DNA from: Meloidogyne chitwoodi
Taxonomy: Eukaryota; Nematoda; Chromadorea; Rhabditida; Meloidogynidae
Length of the DNA stretch: 64,000 nucleotides
NCBI GenBank assembly: GCA_015183035.1
Contig: JACZZP010000012.1
Location: 1,798,001-1,862,000 of the forward strand
Direction: 5' to 3'
This document shows positions 35,329-48,265 of this stretch, one piece after another. Both the position numbers and the translations under genes were made by a program. The notes under the pieces are model-generated. The model did not search any database and was not told the DNA's origin. It saw only the letters and a program-made list of their open reading frames with translations. Position 1 is the stretch's first letter, and the number at the start of each line of letters is the position of its first letter.

Positions 35329-38254
35329 CTAAATATTTTCTTCTTTAATAACTAAAAATTTGTTGTCATTTCCATTTATATCAATTTTAAAATTTTTATT
35401 TTCTTCTCCATTTTGTTGTTTATTAATAAATCCATTTTTTTGTTCTTCTATTAATTCTTCTTTTTTTATAATTGAATTATCAGGTATATAAACACATTTG
35501 CCCTTTTCTGCTATTATTTCTATAAGTTTTCCCTGAAAAATAAAAATTAAAAAAATTAAAAAATATTTTTTAATTAAATCCTAAGTCTATTAAAATAATA
35601 AAAATTAATTGGAAAAATCTGGAATAAATTTTTAATGTTTAAAAATTAATTAAAATATTAAAAATAATTTAAATTAATTAAAATATTAAATAAATTAATT
35701 TAAAATTTACTTGAAATTCTACTCCATTACCAATAAATACATTTCCATTAATAACAATTTTTTGAACATTAGAATTAATTTTAGGAATTTTAGGAATTCT
35801 TTTTTCAAAATTAGCAAGTATTCCAAATTCTTCATTTGACAGAATAATTTCAGGAAGATTTCCTTCTCTTATTTTACGTAACAAACAAAAAGAAGAATCA
35901 AAAGAAAAAAGACTTTTTGAACGTAAATGAAATAAATCTTTTGTTGATTTTACTGGTAAAAAACGTTTTCTTGATACATTAATGGCTAAGGCACGCCCTG
36001 GAAAATTGCGGATAACATCCCCTATTGATTGTTCTAATTGAAGAATTGGTCGACCATTTGATAATCGCTTAAATATATTTTTTTGTATTTTTTGTATTTT
36101 TTTGTATTTTTTTGTATTTTTGGTAAATGAAGTTTAAATTCTGATTGAAGAAAATGTGTTTTTTATTAAATCAGAAATTATTTTTATTTAATTCTGATTT
36201 ACAAAAACAGAAAATGTATTTTTATTTTATTCTATTTGTAGAAACACAGAAATATATATCAGAATAAAAATAATTTTAGTCAAATAAACGTGTTTTCTAA
36301 ACCAGAACGTATGTTTTACAGTATTTATTTTTTACATGTAAAATGTGTTTTTAAATTTTATTTTCACTACCAACCTTTTCATTGGCTAACATTGCTAATT
36401 TTAAATTCCCAAGTTTCTCTTTAATAGCTCTCAAATTAACCCAAATATTATTTGTATTAAATGTTCTGTTAAAATAATTAATTAATTAATATTTTTATAA
36501 TTTAAATTTCTTACTTAAATATTTTTAAAGAACGAAAATCATCTTGATGTTCTAAAAATTAGCAAATTATTATAAATTATTATTTTTAAATTAAATAGTA
36601 TCTTTTGTTTTTTTACCTTCAGGAACATGTGGACATTCAAGTTGTGTAAGTCTATATCCATCATCTATTTCTACCAAAGTACCACCCTTAAAAATATAAT
36701 TTTTTTAATAAATTTAAGGTCTTAATTTAAAATAAATTCTGATTTATATAAATGTGTTTTTATATAAATTTTAAAAATATAACTAAAAATCAGAATTTTT
36801 ATTTTGTATTTTTCTATTTTAAATATATTATTTATTTGTTTTACTTTAACATCAGCAGGTGTTCTCGGTGTAACTTCCAAAATATAATCAGCAATTCCAT
36901 CAGCCATTACCTTAGCAATTCTTTCATCAAAAATAGCTCCAGTATTATCAATATTAGCAAAAAATGCAATATCTCTGCCTTCTGCCAATAAACGGTCGAG
37001 TAAACCACAATCAGCCATAACGGGGAAAATGTTTCCATGACCAGGAGGATACCATCTTTTTTTTTTAAATTAATTTAAATTAATTTAAATATTAATTAAT
37101 TTTATTACCCTTCATCTGGACAATCATCCCATTGTTTTGGTACTAATTCTAAAGTATCTGCATAAATACGTGGACATTTACTTTGGCAAAAGCATTCAAC
37201 ATAAGATGTTGATTTATCTCTTTTGGCTAAATATTCTTTTGTTTGAATATCAGTGCAAAATGAATTCATTAAAAGAAAAGGTATTTCTTTTTTGTTTTCT
37301 TCTTTTCCTTCTTTTTTTATTTCCTCGTTTAGAATCTTTAATTAATTAAGTGTTTTTTTAAATATATGATATTCTGATTTATAAAAATACAAAATTTATA
37401 TTCTGATTTTAGAAAACACAAAATTAATTTCAGAATAGAAAATACTTATTTATATTCTGATTTTAGAAAACACATAATTTTATACAAATTTATACAAACT
37501 TAAAATCAGAATTTAATATATTCTGATCTGAAAATACATTTTTTAAAATAGGTTTTTCAGAATTTAATTCTTATAATTCTGATTTTTTATTGAAAAACAT
37601 ATTAAAAAACATTAATAAAATCAGAATTATTTAAAAATGTATTTCTATTTTAATTAAAAATCAGAATTTATTTCTCTACCTCATGTTGGCGTAGTGTAAA
37701 TTCAAGGAAATTTAATCCATTGCTAAGTTCTACTAAAGACTTAGGTCCTTTACAGCCCATAGTTGTCCCTTTAAAATTTTTAAAAATTAAAATTTTTTTA
37801 AATTACCTAATCCTCCATTTAATTTAACAACAACAAGTCTATCAAGTAAATATTTTCTTTCTTTTTCATTTAATATTTTAGGTAATTCTTCGTATGATTT
37901 TTGTTTTTCTGCAGGCATTGGGCGAAGATTTTCCCATACAACTTTTAATTAAAAAAAATATTATTTAATTTTATTTAATTAATTTAATTTAAAAAAAAAT
38001 TAAAAATTAAAATATTACCTTTATATGGTTCAGTTAAAAATTGATAAAATATTTTTTTAAATATTTTAATATCTCTTTCACTTTCAGCCTTAAAAAATTA
38101 AAATTAAAATAAAATAATTAAATTTTAATTTTACATCTTCTGGTTTAATCAAGGCTTTACTTTTATCATCAAATATTTTCATTATTTTTTCAATTTCTTG
38201 AGTTGATTTATTTATTGTTGAATTATTAATATTATTAATATTATTATTATTCAT
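35329..38254 (-). CDS. UGP2: UTP-glucose-1-phosphate uridylyltransferase
   Basis: This cytosolic enzyme makes UDP-glucose from UTP and glucose-1-phosphate, feeding glycogen, trehalose and glycosylation. Exons: 38135-38254, 38019-38088, 37807-37941, 37680-37768, 37109-37335, 36845-37055, 36617-36686, 36515-36551, 36375-36465, 35711-36067 and 35329-35532; they sum to 536 residues with all phases intact. The nucleotide-binding loop is KLNGGLGTTMGCKGPKS. Further landmarks are MNSFCTD, WYPPGHGNIF, FANIDNTGAIFDERIAKVM, TPRTPADVKGGTLVEIDDG, FNTNNIWVNLRAIK and AINVSRKRFLPVKSTKDL. The C-terminus has the beta-helix INGNVFIGNGVEF with an extra polar tail of about 60 residues. Three introns are loaded with TCAGAATT-type repeats. 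Confidence 0.94.
36068..36374. repeat. TCAGAAT/ATTCTGA motif cluster in UGP intron
   Basis: The intron holds many copies of ATTCTGATTT and AAATCAGAA in both orientations, plus (TTTTTGTAT)n next to the acceptor at about 36078-36120. Similar clusters fill the UGP introns at 36687-36844 and 37336-37679. Their alternating orientation lets neighbouring copies pair. Confidence 0.65.
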
Positions 38255-39969
38255 TTTTAATTAAAATATATTTTTTAAAATAAATTCTATAAATAAAAAT
38301 ATTATTTTTTTAAATTTTATTCTAATAGAAAGGCTTTATTTATTTAATTAATTAAATAATCTTCTTTTTAATTTTTTAAAATATTTTTAGAATAAATAAA
38401 TGCCTTTTTATTAGAATTATTTAAAAATAATATTTTAAAAAATATTATAAAATATTTTAATTTTATTATTGTAAAATATTAATAATTTTATTTAATATTA
38501 TTTTTAAAAAATAATATTAAATGTGTGAACGTTTTTAAATATTTTTAAAGATAAAAATAAATAGATAAAAAGCTTTATCTTTTTTTTAAAAATAATATAA
38601 AAATTATTATTATTTTTTAAAACGGAAATGAGAGAAAAAGAAAAAAGAGGGGAGAAGATGAACAGAAATTCAAGGTTAAAAATTAAAAGGATTTTTAAAT
38701 ATTTTTATTTTAAATTTATTAAAATAAATAATAAATTAAATAAAATGTTTGAATGATTAAAATATTTAAATATTAAAAATAAAATAAATAAACAATTAAA
38801 ATTTATTTTATTATTTTTTTAAAAAAAAAGAATGATGTAATAAGGAAATTAATTTTTAAAAAATAAAAACATTAATCTATTATTATATTTTTAATAAATA
38901 TTAAAATTAAAAAATAATAATTTTAGTTATTTTTTAAAAAATAAAGAAAACTAAAATTATTTTTTAAATTTAATTTAATTTAATTAAAAATAAATATACC
39001 CAAAAAAAAGAGAAAATTAAAATAAAAAATACCTAAATTTATTAAATATTTATTTTAATAAAAATAAATAAATATACATATATTTTCTAAAATTAAATAA
39101 ATATATTTTTATTTTTAAAAAAAATTCCAACATTAAAATATATTTCGTAAAAAGAATAAAAAGAAAATAATTTTTTTAATTAAAAAAAATTAAAAAATAT
39201 TTTTATGATTCTTTTATAAAATTTTATTATTAAAAATAAAATATTTCCCTAAATAAATAATTTTTTTTTAATATTTTTGTTTTCAATTTATATTGGGAAA
39301 AATAAATAAAATAAAATAAAAATAAATTTAAAAAAGGGAATACCCGCGCATATTTTTAGTTAATTTTGCGAAGAATCACTCTGCCTTATTTTTAATTAAT
39401 TATTTATAAAAATATTTCATTTAAGTTGTAATTACCTTTAAATATTTTATAGTTAACTAAAGGGGTCTTTTAGGCGCAAAGAGAAAATATTGTGATGATT
39501 AATTTATTAACAAAGAAAAGAATTTTTATATGATTTATTCATCATTAAATTTCTTTAAAAATTTAAAAATTAAATATTCTATTTAAAAAAGAGATTATTT
39601 AATATAAAATTAATTAATTACCAACAAACAGCCTTCTACATATATAACCTCTTCTGATCTTGCTACTTAAGTCATTCTTTTCACTATAACTAATTAATGA
39701 TTAAACTTTTAAAAATTATTTTTATATCATTAAATAGAACAGAAAATTATCTACAAAATAAATTTTAAATTAAAATTTTAGATAACAAATTAAAAAAGTT
39801 ATGGTCAAAAAACTAACACACGTGTTTATAGGGGAAAATGTCAGTATTCCCCTCTTAAAACTTTTTTTTTTTAATTTTTAAATTTTATAAAAATTAAAAT
39901 ATTAATTTTTCTCTATCCAAAAATATAAAAACTAAAAAAAGGTAAAAAAATAATATTTATTTATTTTAA
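38255..39969. other. Intergenic AT-rich sequence
   Basis: 1.7 kb between UGP's 5' end and the cuticlin's 3' end, both on the minus strand, so the UGP promoter should lie here. I see no exon. A somewhat less AT-rich patch lies at about 39340-39480 without any recognisable feature. Confidence 0.5.
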
Positions 39970-42900
39970 TTATTTGTTCTCTCTCCCATAAAAATGCTTT
40001 ATATTTTTATTATTCGGCGAAATAAAACTTGACGACAATTTTCTTTCCTTTGAATAGGCAAAACCAGAACAAGAAGAAGAGGAAGTAGAAAATGGAAATT
40101 TTGTTGTTGTGGAAAATTTAATATTATAATTTTGCCTAAAAAATAAATAAATAATATTTTTTTTAATTTAAAATATTTTCTATATTTATTAATAAATCAA
40201 GGATATGATTTTATTTATTTTTTAATTTAATTAAATAATTCAATTATTTTTATTAATTAATTAATTACAAAAAAGCCTCTTATCTAACTCTATAATTTAT
40301 TAACAATTTTTTATTTAAATATTTTTTTATTTTTTTTTATTTAAAATTATTTGGGGTTAATTAAAGAGAAGAAAATAAAAATTATTTATTTTTTAATTTA
40401 ATTAAAATTAAATTAATTTACCTATAAATAGAATGACCAATAATAAAAGCAGCAATTCCAATAATAAATAAAATAATTAAAGATATTAAAGTAAATAATG
40501 TTGTACTTATACAGATTGTTGATTTTATTAATTCTATAATTTAATTTAATTTATTTAATTTATTTAAATTAATTCTATATTTATTCATTTTAATTAATTT
40601 CTTTTAATTATTATTAATTTTAATTTATTTAATTATTAATTTAATTAATTAATTTAATTAAAGTAATTTATTTATTTTTTTAAATTTAATTTAATTAATT
40701 AAAGTAATTTATTTATTTATATTTTTTAATTTAATTAACTTACCATTTTTATTATTATTAACATTTTCTCCATTTTTATCTTCTTCCTCAACTGGCTCAT
40801 CCAAAACAAAAACATATTGGGAGAAAAGGTCTGCATCAACAATTCTATTGTTGTTGTTATTTGTTATTGAACGATGTTTTCTTACCTTTTTTTAATTATT
40901 TAAATTTAAATTATTTTTATATATTTTAATCCCCCCTCTCTAATAATTATACTCCTCTTAAAATAAAATAATTAGAACAAAATATATTTTTTAAATAATT
41001 TAAAAGGGATTGGATTCTCATTTAAAAATAATTAAAAAATAATAATCCTCGAGGTGATAAATTTAAAAATAAAAATTTAAAAAAAAATAAATAAATTACC
41101 CTATTTCTTGAGGTAATTAATGTTTGATTATTTGTTAAATTTTTATTTTCTATTAAATCATCCATTGAACTTTGAAAATTAATATTATTAATATTGTTTT
41201 CTTTATTTTGACAATCTGGGGGCTAATTTTAAAATAAAATTAATTAATTAAATTAATTTTTAATTATTTAACTAACAGTTATTCCTTCACAACCATTTTC
41301 TGCTTTAACACAAAGCTTTATTTCACAAGAAAAACGAACTCCTATTCTATCACGGAACTAAATATTTAATTAAAAATAAATTAAAAAATAAATAATTTAT
41401 TAATTTACTTTAAAAACATAAGATTCTCTATAAGCCATATTTAATTCTTTTGTATATGTTGGATCCCCTAGAACATTTGGATCTTTATGACAACTTTAAT
41501 AAATAAAATAAATTATTTTATTTTAAAAAAATAAAACAAACCCTCTTTCATCAATAACTTGTACTCTATCCCCTTGTCCATCTTCAACAAAACAATTATG
41601 AACTAACATTCCATATATATTTTTATATTTTTCATCTTCTATTTTATTATTTTTAATTTTTTTAATTAATTTTTTAATTTTTTAAAATAAATAATTAATT
41701 TTTTAATTTTTTTAAAATTAATTTTAATTAATTAAACCCTCCCTTTAATTAAAAAATAAATAAATTAATTAATTAACCTGATTTACAATCCCATCGATGC
41801 ATTATCAAATCCCCAACACGTGAAAATTTAAGTAATTCTCCATTAATATTATCCTTTCTAATAGTATATTGACATTGAGGTAAAGGTAATTCATTATGTA
41901 AAATATTAGCTGGAGTTACATCACTTTTAATTATAATTAATAATAAATAATAATAATTTAATAATAATATTTTAAACATTTTTTATTTTAAAAATGGTCA
42001 ATAATAATAAATATAATTTTATATTTATTTTTGTTTGTCCTTTATTTTGGTCATATCTCCAATGGATACCAAAAATAAAAATGGAGAAAATAAAAAATAA
42101 TAAAAAAAATTTTTATTTAATTTAGGGAACTATTTAAATCATAGGGAAAAAATTTTTTTCAGAAAAATTTTTTTTATTGCCTTAGGGAATATTTTTTTAC
42201 AATTGACTCCTTTTATATAAAAATCCGCATATAAGAATATTAATAACTAAACTCCTTATAAGAAAAGTTAATTATTTATTTTATCAGAAATTCTGATTTT
42301 TAAAAATTAATTTTATTTATTTAAATAAACTTACCCAACAGTCATTTCAGAATCTAGTGTCTGACTATCTTCTCTATACATACAATTTATATGAAATGCT
42401 CTATCCGTTTTTGTAACAAACAACTTTAAATTTATTAAAACTTGACGGAAATTTATCAGAATTTATATATCCGGAGTTTAATTAAATAAAAATTTTGATT
42501 TGTAAAAAAAATATCAGAATTTATATTTTCCGGAAAAAAACACTTTTCCAGTTTATTTAATTTAAAAACACATACAGTATGAAAAGATATCACTAAAACA
42601 GTTGAAAATTGCATTCCTTCCGGTTGAACCTTAAAACTTTAATTGTTTTTAAATAACAAATAAAAAATAACCATTCTCTGTCTGTCCATATCACAAGATC
42701 CGTGATGCAAGCGAATGCCCCCACGACCATCATGGTCAGCACCACCTGCTTGGCCAAAATCAACACGACAATCTGGATTGCTATAATGACCCTTAAAAAT
42801 ATATTATTATTTTTATTTAAATATAATAACCTGAACATATATTTTACCAGTAAATGGATGTTTTGTTCTAAATCTCATTTCTATAGTATCAGGATGGCAG

Positions 42901-42986
42901 CTAATATTTGGTTGACCAAGTAATGCATTTTCTAATTCATATAATACAGCAAAAGTTGAAGAAATTAATAAAAATAATAAAAACAT
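39970..42986 (-). CDS. ZP-domain cuticlin-like protein
   Basis: Cuticlins are secreted ZP-domain proteins that polymerise into the insoluble layer of the nematode cuticle. Exons: 42831-42986, 42672-42791, 42576-42629, 42335-42423, 41778-41923, 41542-41638, 41409-41493, 41277-41357, 41100-41222, 40744-40885, 40422-40533 and 39970-40135; total 456 residues with all phases intact. In order: a signal peptide (MFLLFLLISSTFAV), ZP-N with GKIYVQGHYSNPDC and FHTLFV-type strands ending in FHINCMYREDSQTLDSEM, ZP-C with LPQCQYTIRKD, VGDLIMHRWDC, MLVHNCFVEDGQGDRVQVID and GCHKDP, then FSCEIKLCVK. A furin-like basic site RNRVRKHR follows, then an acidic linker, a transmembrane helix (LISLIILFIIGIAAFIIG) and a short tail. 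This is the full cuticlin architecture. Confidence 0.92.
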
Positions 42987-44086
42987 TTTTTTAATATTTT
43001 AGCAATTCTTTATTGCCATTTTCTATTAAATTATTAATTTTTTAAATTAAATTAATAAAATTCAGGAGAATTAAAATAATAGTATAAATAAGATTTAATA
43101 AAATAAATAAATAATTTACTTTTTGTTTGCATTTATTTTCCAAAAATAAAAAATAAATAAATATTCAAATTTTGGCGGTCTTTACTACTAATTGGCTGAA
43201 TGGTCATCTGAACGGAAAGGAAAAATATTCATTTCCTAAAAAATGAAACTGTGACAGGTGAAAGAAAATGCCGAAATAAAGCTAAAAACAGGAAATAAGG
43301 GCAGGTGCTCAAATTTGTAAAAATTTTATTTTTGTTATAAAAATTAAGTTTTGATTTTTTAAATAAATTTTTAGAATAATTAGAATTTTTATTAAAAGAG
43401 AGATAGAGGTTAAGGCTTCAATTCATTTACCTATTTATTTTCCCTCCCTTCAAAGGAGTTGATTTCCCTTCGCTCTATAAGCCATGTTCCCTACACACCA
43501 TGAACTTATGTTCCCTATGCTCTATGCTGGATAACACAAATATGTAGCTAATATTTAACTATATTTTTTTAAATAATTTAAACTATAAATAAATTATATA
43601 AAGCAAAATTTAAAATTTAAAAAAATTAACAAATAAAAAAAAATTGGTAATTATTTTGAATTGCGCAATAAAAAAATAAGAATGAGAAATAGAACAAGTT
43701 GAAGGACATTTGACTCAATGTCAGCTGAATAAAAATTTAAAAGAAAGAAGAAGAAAAAAGAGGGTTTATGGCTTTACCCATTTAAAAAACTAAAATTTTC
43801 AAGAAAATTTTAGTTTTTTGACCATAACTTTTTTGTTAAATGACCTAAAATTTTTGTTTAGATATAATTTTGTAGCAAATTTAATTCTCTATCAAATGAT
43901 AATAAAAGTATTTTAATATGTCTATACATTCATAAGTTATTAGTCTTCAAACATGCAATGGTCTCCTTCACCTTTTAACGCTGTTATTGATCTCAAAGTT
44001 TAATTTTCTTCAAGTTTTACTATAAAAGCCTGTTTAACACCTTTTTTAAACCTTCACAACATTTACAACCTAATAAATAAGCAACA
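42987..44086. other. Divergent intergenic region
   Basis: 1.1 kb between the cuticlin (-) and the small membrane protein (+), so it holds both promoters. A short direct repeat, ATGTTCCCTA followed by YRC, occurs at about 43486 and 43511 and also at about 30166 in a receptor intron. No exon is supported. Confidence 0.5.
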
Positions 44087-44606
44087 ATGCAAATCTACAA
44101 TTTCTTCCGCTTTTTATTGTCTACAATTTTGGTCTTTTTCTTCATTATTCCAAAATTCTCATTTTCTGAATCTACAACGAAAGAAGGACTATTGGAGGTA
44201 ATAAACCATTTTTTCAGAATGTTTTTAAATATTTTTTAATTTAAAACAGAATGTTGATTGTATGGATGATGGCAGATTAGTGGACATTTCTTGCGTTGGA
44301 GCAATGATTGGCTTAATAGTGTAAGAAAAAAATTTTATTCAAATTTTCCTTCTATTTTTTAATTTCAGAGTATTTTTTTGGCATATTACTCGAATCTGTT
44401 GTATTTCTCGAATGGCTGCTGCTCATTATCCACCAAATCAAAAACCTCCTTTGTTGCCTTCTTCTGCTAAGAAAACTTCTTCATTAGAAATACAAATTGA
44501 AGATGAAGAAATTATTTTTGATGAAGAAGAAGAAGAAGATCCAAATATTTCAATAAAAAGTAATACAAATGCGGAATGTAGTAGAGCAAATAAGAGTTAT
44601 GTTTAA
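44087..44606 (+). CDS. Small type I membrane protein, acidic tail
   Basis: Exons 44087-44197, 44250-44320 and 44369-44606 join in phase to 139 residues. The N-terminus has a hydrophobic signal-like stretch (LLSTILVFFFIIPKFSFS) followed by a short segment with two cysteines (VDCMDDGRLVDISC). A transmembrane helix (VGAMIGLIVVFFWHI) follows, then a juxtamembrane Cys pair (TRICCISR) that could be palmitoylated, and a Pro-rich then strongly acidic tail (DEEIIFDEEEEEDPN). I do not recognise the family. The layout suggests a small cell-surface or ER membrane adaptor. Coding composition and clean splice sites support it as a gene. Confidence 0.72.
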
Positions 44607-44791
44607 ATAAATAATTAGGTATTTTTGTGTAATAAATAAATGAAGGAAGAACAAAAAGAAGAGGAAAAAATAAATAAAAGATATATAAAATAAATATATA
44701 TTTAATTTGTTTGTAAAAATAAATTTGTAATTTTTATTATAATTTTTTGAGACTTGTTAAAATTAGAAGTGTATATAAACCTGCCCATTGG
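44607..44791. other. Short 3' flank, nothing seen
   Basis: The 3' flank of the small membrane-protein gene, before the TIR element; probably its 3' UTR. Confidence 0.4.
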
Positions 44792-44932
44792 ACCGCAGAG
44801 CTTATAACTCAGTTTATAATTGTCGTATAATAGAGATCTTAATGTCATTCGACTCAGATCATCGAGCTGAGTCGAACCATGCTTGGGTCGAAAATTTTTG
44901 ATAATTATAAAATAAGTTATAAGCTCTGCGGT
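44792..44932. repeat. 141-bp TIR element with inner palindrome
   Basis: ACCGCAGAGCTTATAACT at 44792-44809 is perfectly inverted at 44915-44932. Inside, CGACTCAG and CTGAGTCG form a second, inner hairpin at about 44849-44874, followed by a further GGGTCGAAA. No coding capacity. Flanking CCATTGG on the left and ACACTGG on the right are similar and may hint at a target duplication. Confidence 0.8.
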
Positions 44933-47117
44933 ACACTGGCCTGCTCCCTATAAACCTTTAGAGAAGATTATCCCTTTTATTTAGAGGAAAAAATATATTA
45001 AAAAAAAAAATAAATTTATTAATAATAATTATTTAATAATAAATAACTGTCAACAACAATAATAATAAATAATAAAATAACACAATTTTATATATTTTGT
45101 TATGAGGTATAAAATAATAAATTTGGGGCAATTAATAAGCAGTCAAAAGAAGAAAATAATTAGATATTTTTTTATTTTAATGAGAATGAGAGGTATTTTA
45201 TTATAGCAAAATCATTATTATTCCCACACAATTTGGCATTGACCTTAATATATTTTTTTAAAGAAAAAATTGGAAAAAATCTCTATCTTATCCCAACCCT
45301 TGGAAATATCTTAGGCACTGATATATTTATAAATTGAAAGGTAAGGGATATGTGAGAACTTTTGGGATATTTTGTTTATTTCTTTAACTAACAATTTTAA
45401 TTTAGAAAAAAAATATTTTTATTTTTTAATAAATCTGACCTTTTAAAAATTTAATTTTTTATTAAAAAAAATTAAATTTAATCCTCACGCATTTTCTTAA
45501 AAATTTTATTATTTATTTATTTTCTTACATAATTCTCTCATCTCCTTTTATAACAAAAAAAAGGACAAAAGATTTATTTATTTATTTAAAAAAAAGATTT
45601 ATATAATCCTCTACTTTAAAAACGGCATAAGAAGAAAAAAAGTTTATAAATTAAAAAATAAATATTCACAGCACTTAAGGGTCATATAATAAAAGAAAAA
45701 GAAAGAAAGATATCTCTTACAATAAAAAGGAAGAGAGAAGATTGCGCGAGAGTATAAAAACCTAAAACTTAAAATAAAACTTTGCGGTGATATATAAGCA
45801 TATTCTTTTGTGTTTTTTCTTTCTCTTCCTCTACACTTGAAATAAGTGGAAGAGAAGAGAGAAAAAAAGTTTGTAAGAGTTTATTTTTATTTAAATATTT
45901 TTAAATTATAGGAAGATAGGAAGAATAAAAAATAATTTATTTAAATAATTATTTTTGACTGTTTTATAAAATAAAAAAAATATTTTTTTTTCTAATAAAA
46001 TATGTTCTAATTATTATTTTGAGGTAATTACAATACGAAAATTAATTTATTATTTATTTACTGGATAAAAATTAATTTTTTTTTAATATTTATTAATATA
46101 TCGTTATTATTATTAGATTTTTAAAACAAAACAATTTTATAAAAAAATAAAGAAATTATTAAAAATAAAAAAACAATTAAATTATTATTATTATGTGTTC
46201 CATTTTTAAATTAAAAAAAAATAATTTAGAATTAAATACTCAAATAAATTTATTTAAAATAATTATGTAAATTCCCATAACAGTTTCAAATTTAAAAAAA
46301 AATTTTATTCACAACTGGTATAAATAAACAACAATAATTAATTTATTTGACCTTCAAAAACCCTTAAAAAATTGAACAATTGAAAAAGAAGAAAGAATTT
46401 TGTTTTTATAAATAATTGAAAAGATTTTAAATAAAAATTAGCAAAAATATTTATTTATTTTTATTTTGTTAAAAATTTAAAATAATTTCTTTAAAAAATA
46501 AAATTAATTAAAAAATGTCCAGTTATGCGTAAAATAACTTAAAGAGGAGAACATAAGTAAAATTTAATAAAATAAATCTAAAAGGGACCCGAATATAAAA
46601 TTTTTGAAGAAAAAGAAAAAAATGAGGATCAGCGCTAGGCAGTCTTTCCTTCATTTGTAGAAGAGAAGGAAAGAAAAAAAAGTTTTGAGTGTTTCGTGAA
46701 AATAAAAAAAGAATTTGCATAAAATAAACAAACAAATCAAATAAATACAAAACTGGCCAGTCGAGAAAAAAAAAGAAAATCCATTCTCCTCCATTGATTG
46801 AACTGACCCTCCACAACAAAAATAAAATAATAAATATATTTAAATGTTTGTAGAAAAGAGGAGAAGAAAAGAGAATTAAAATAAGCTTAAAATTCTTTTA
46901 ATAAAATTAATATTATTTTGTTTACCTAACTTTACGAAAATATAAATAATTTTAACAATATGTTTTAATTAAATTTTCAAGTATTTTTATTTTTCTGGTA
47001 AATTAGAATGAAAAAAACACCTTTCAAATTTAATTTAAAAAACTTTTAAAATACTCTAATAATAATAATAATAAATAAAAATAACCTGAATTTATCTAAA
47101 ATAAAAATAACATTTTT
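44933..47117. other. 2.2-kb intergenic, no gene seen
   Basis: AT-rich sequence up to the 3' end of the S6 gene. An open frame at 46523-46819 (-) is Phe/Leu-rich with no splice support, and I treat it as noise. Around 45650-45870 the sequence is purine-rich (GAAAGAAAG, GAAGAGAAG) without other features. Confidence 0.5.
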
Positions 47118-48048
47118 TCAACGTCTGCTGAGTGGAATAAAATAAGATTTTGGAATATTTCGATATTCAGACTCAGTTTTCTTATAAATTTTTAATGCTG
47201 CTACATGCGACATTTGTTTAGTTAAACGAAGCTTTTCAACTGATTGCCTGTATGCCGGTGGTTTAAGCGAAAATTCTAAATCACAATATTTTGGAAGATC
47301 GTCGATTTTAGCAGTGTCGATAATTGTTACTCGAAGCTTTTTTTAAATATATTTTTTTAAATAATTAAAATAAAAAATAAACCAAATCTGGATCCTGTAA
47401 AAGTAAATCCATAGTTTGTTCCTTCAGAGTTTTAGGCAAAGAAACGTTGAAAAGCATTGAACTAAACAAAATTGTTTTAAAATATTTTTAAAAAAACTTT
47501 CCTATTATTTTTAAAAGGTTAAAATTTGACACTAAACTAATTTGAGTAATATATATATTTCAGATCGAATTGATTCTACATGCCTTTATCCAGATCCAAG
47601 CCTAGATATTTTTTAAGTACATCGGGTGAAATTCCAAGATTCGAGTTTCTGACCCAAACAAATAAATAAAATTCAAAACCCAGCCAAAATATTTCAAAAA
47701 ACAAAACATTAATAATTAAATCTTTTAATCCTTTAAATAAAAAAATAAAACTCAATGTTTAAAGAGATAAAAAAGAATCCCTAATAAATTCTAAAATAAA
47801 ATAAACAAACTTTGTAGTGTAAACAACTTCCCCAGTACGCTTAGCTGCCATTCTCATTGGTAAATCTCGAAATCCCAAACTTTTCATATCCATTATTACA
47901 GCACCTTGGTCTAATAAACATAAAGCACTCTTTTTAATTGACTCAACTAACAAATTCTAAATATTTTAATTTTGTAGAAATTAATAAATTTATAAAAATA
48001 AACCTTAACCATTGGCTTGAAGAAAATTGTAAATTCATAAATTGGCAT
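47118..48048 (-). CDS. mrps-6: Mitochondrial ribosomal protein bS6m
   Basis: bS6m binds the platform of the small mitoribosomal subunit. Exons 48004-48048, 47811-47956, 47383-47461 and 47118-47336 give 162 residues in phase. The N-terminus MPIYEFTIFFKPMVK is the S6 first strand. KKSALCLLDQGAVIMDMKSL and GFRDLPMRMAAKRTGE match the helix and the LGxRxLPY region of S6. LLLQDPDLLRVTIID is the second helix plus last strand. Choosing the donor at 47810 (AA then GTTTGT) keeps the alignment; reading through instead gives a Phe-rich stop. The C-terminal 60 residues extend beyond bacterial S6, as is common in mitochondria. Its start is about 0.8 kb downstream of the ATP synthase subunit c start, on the same strand. 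Confidence 0.85.
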
Positions 48049-48265
48049 TTTTTACTCTTTAAAAGTTTGACAGACGTTCTCAAAGATTGTAAAATATTGC
48101 TATTTTCTCAATAAAAATTTACAAAAATGATATAAAATAAAAAATAAGTTTATTCTATCTAATACAACAGAATCAAAGACAAAAACTTTATATTTAATTT
48201 CAACAAAAAACTTTTATTCTATTTAAATTTAACGTCATCCTAGCTTTCTTTCTATATTAAATTAT

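Noticed and set aside
46523..46819. 98-codon minus-strand ORF, Phe-rich
   Set aside because: Homopolymer-driven composition, no splice context, no recognisable domain.
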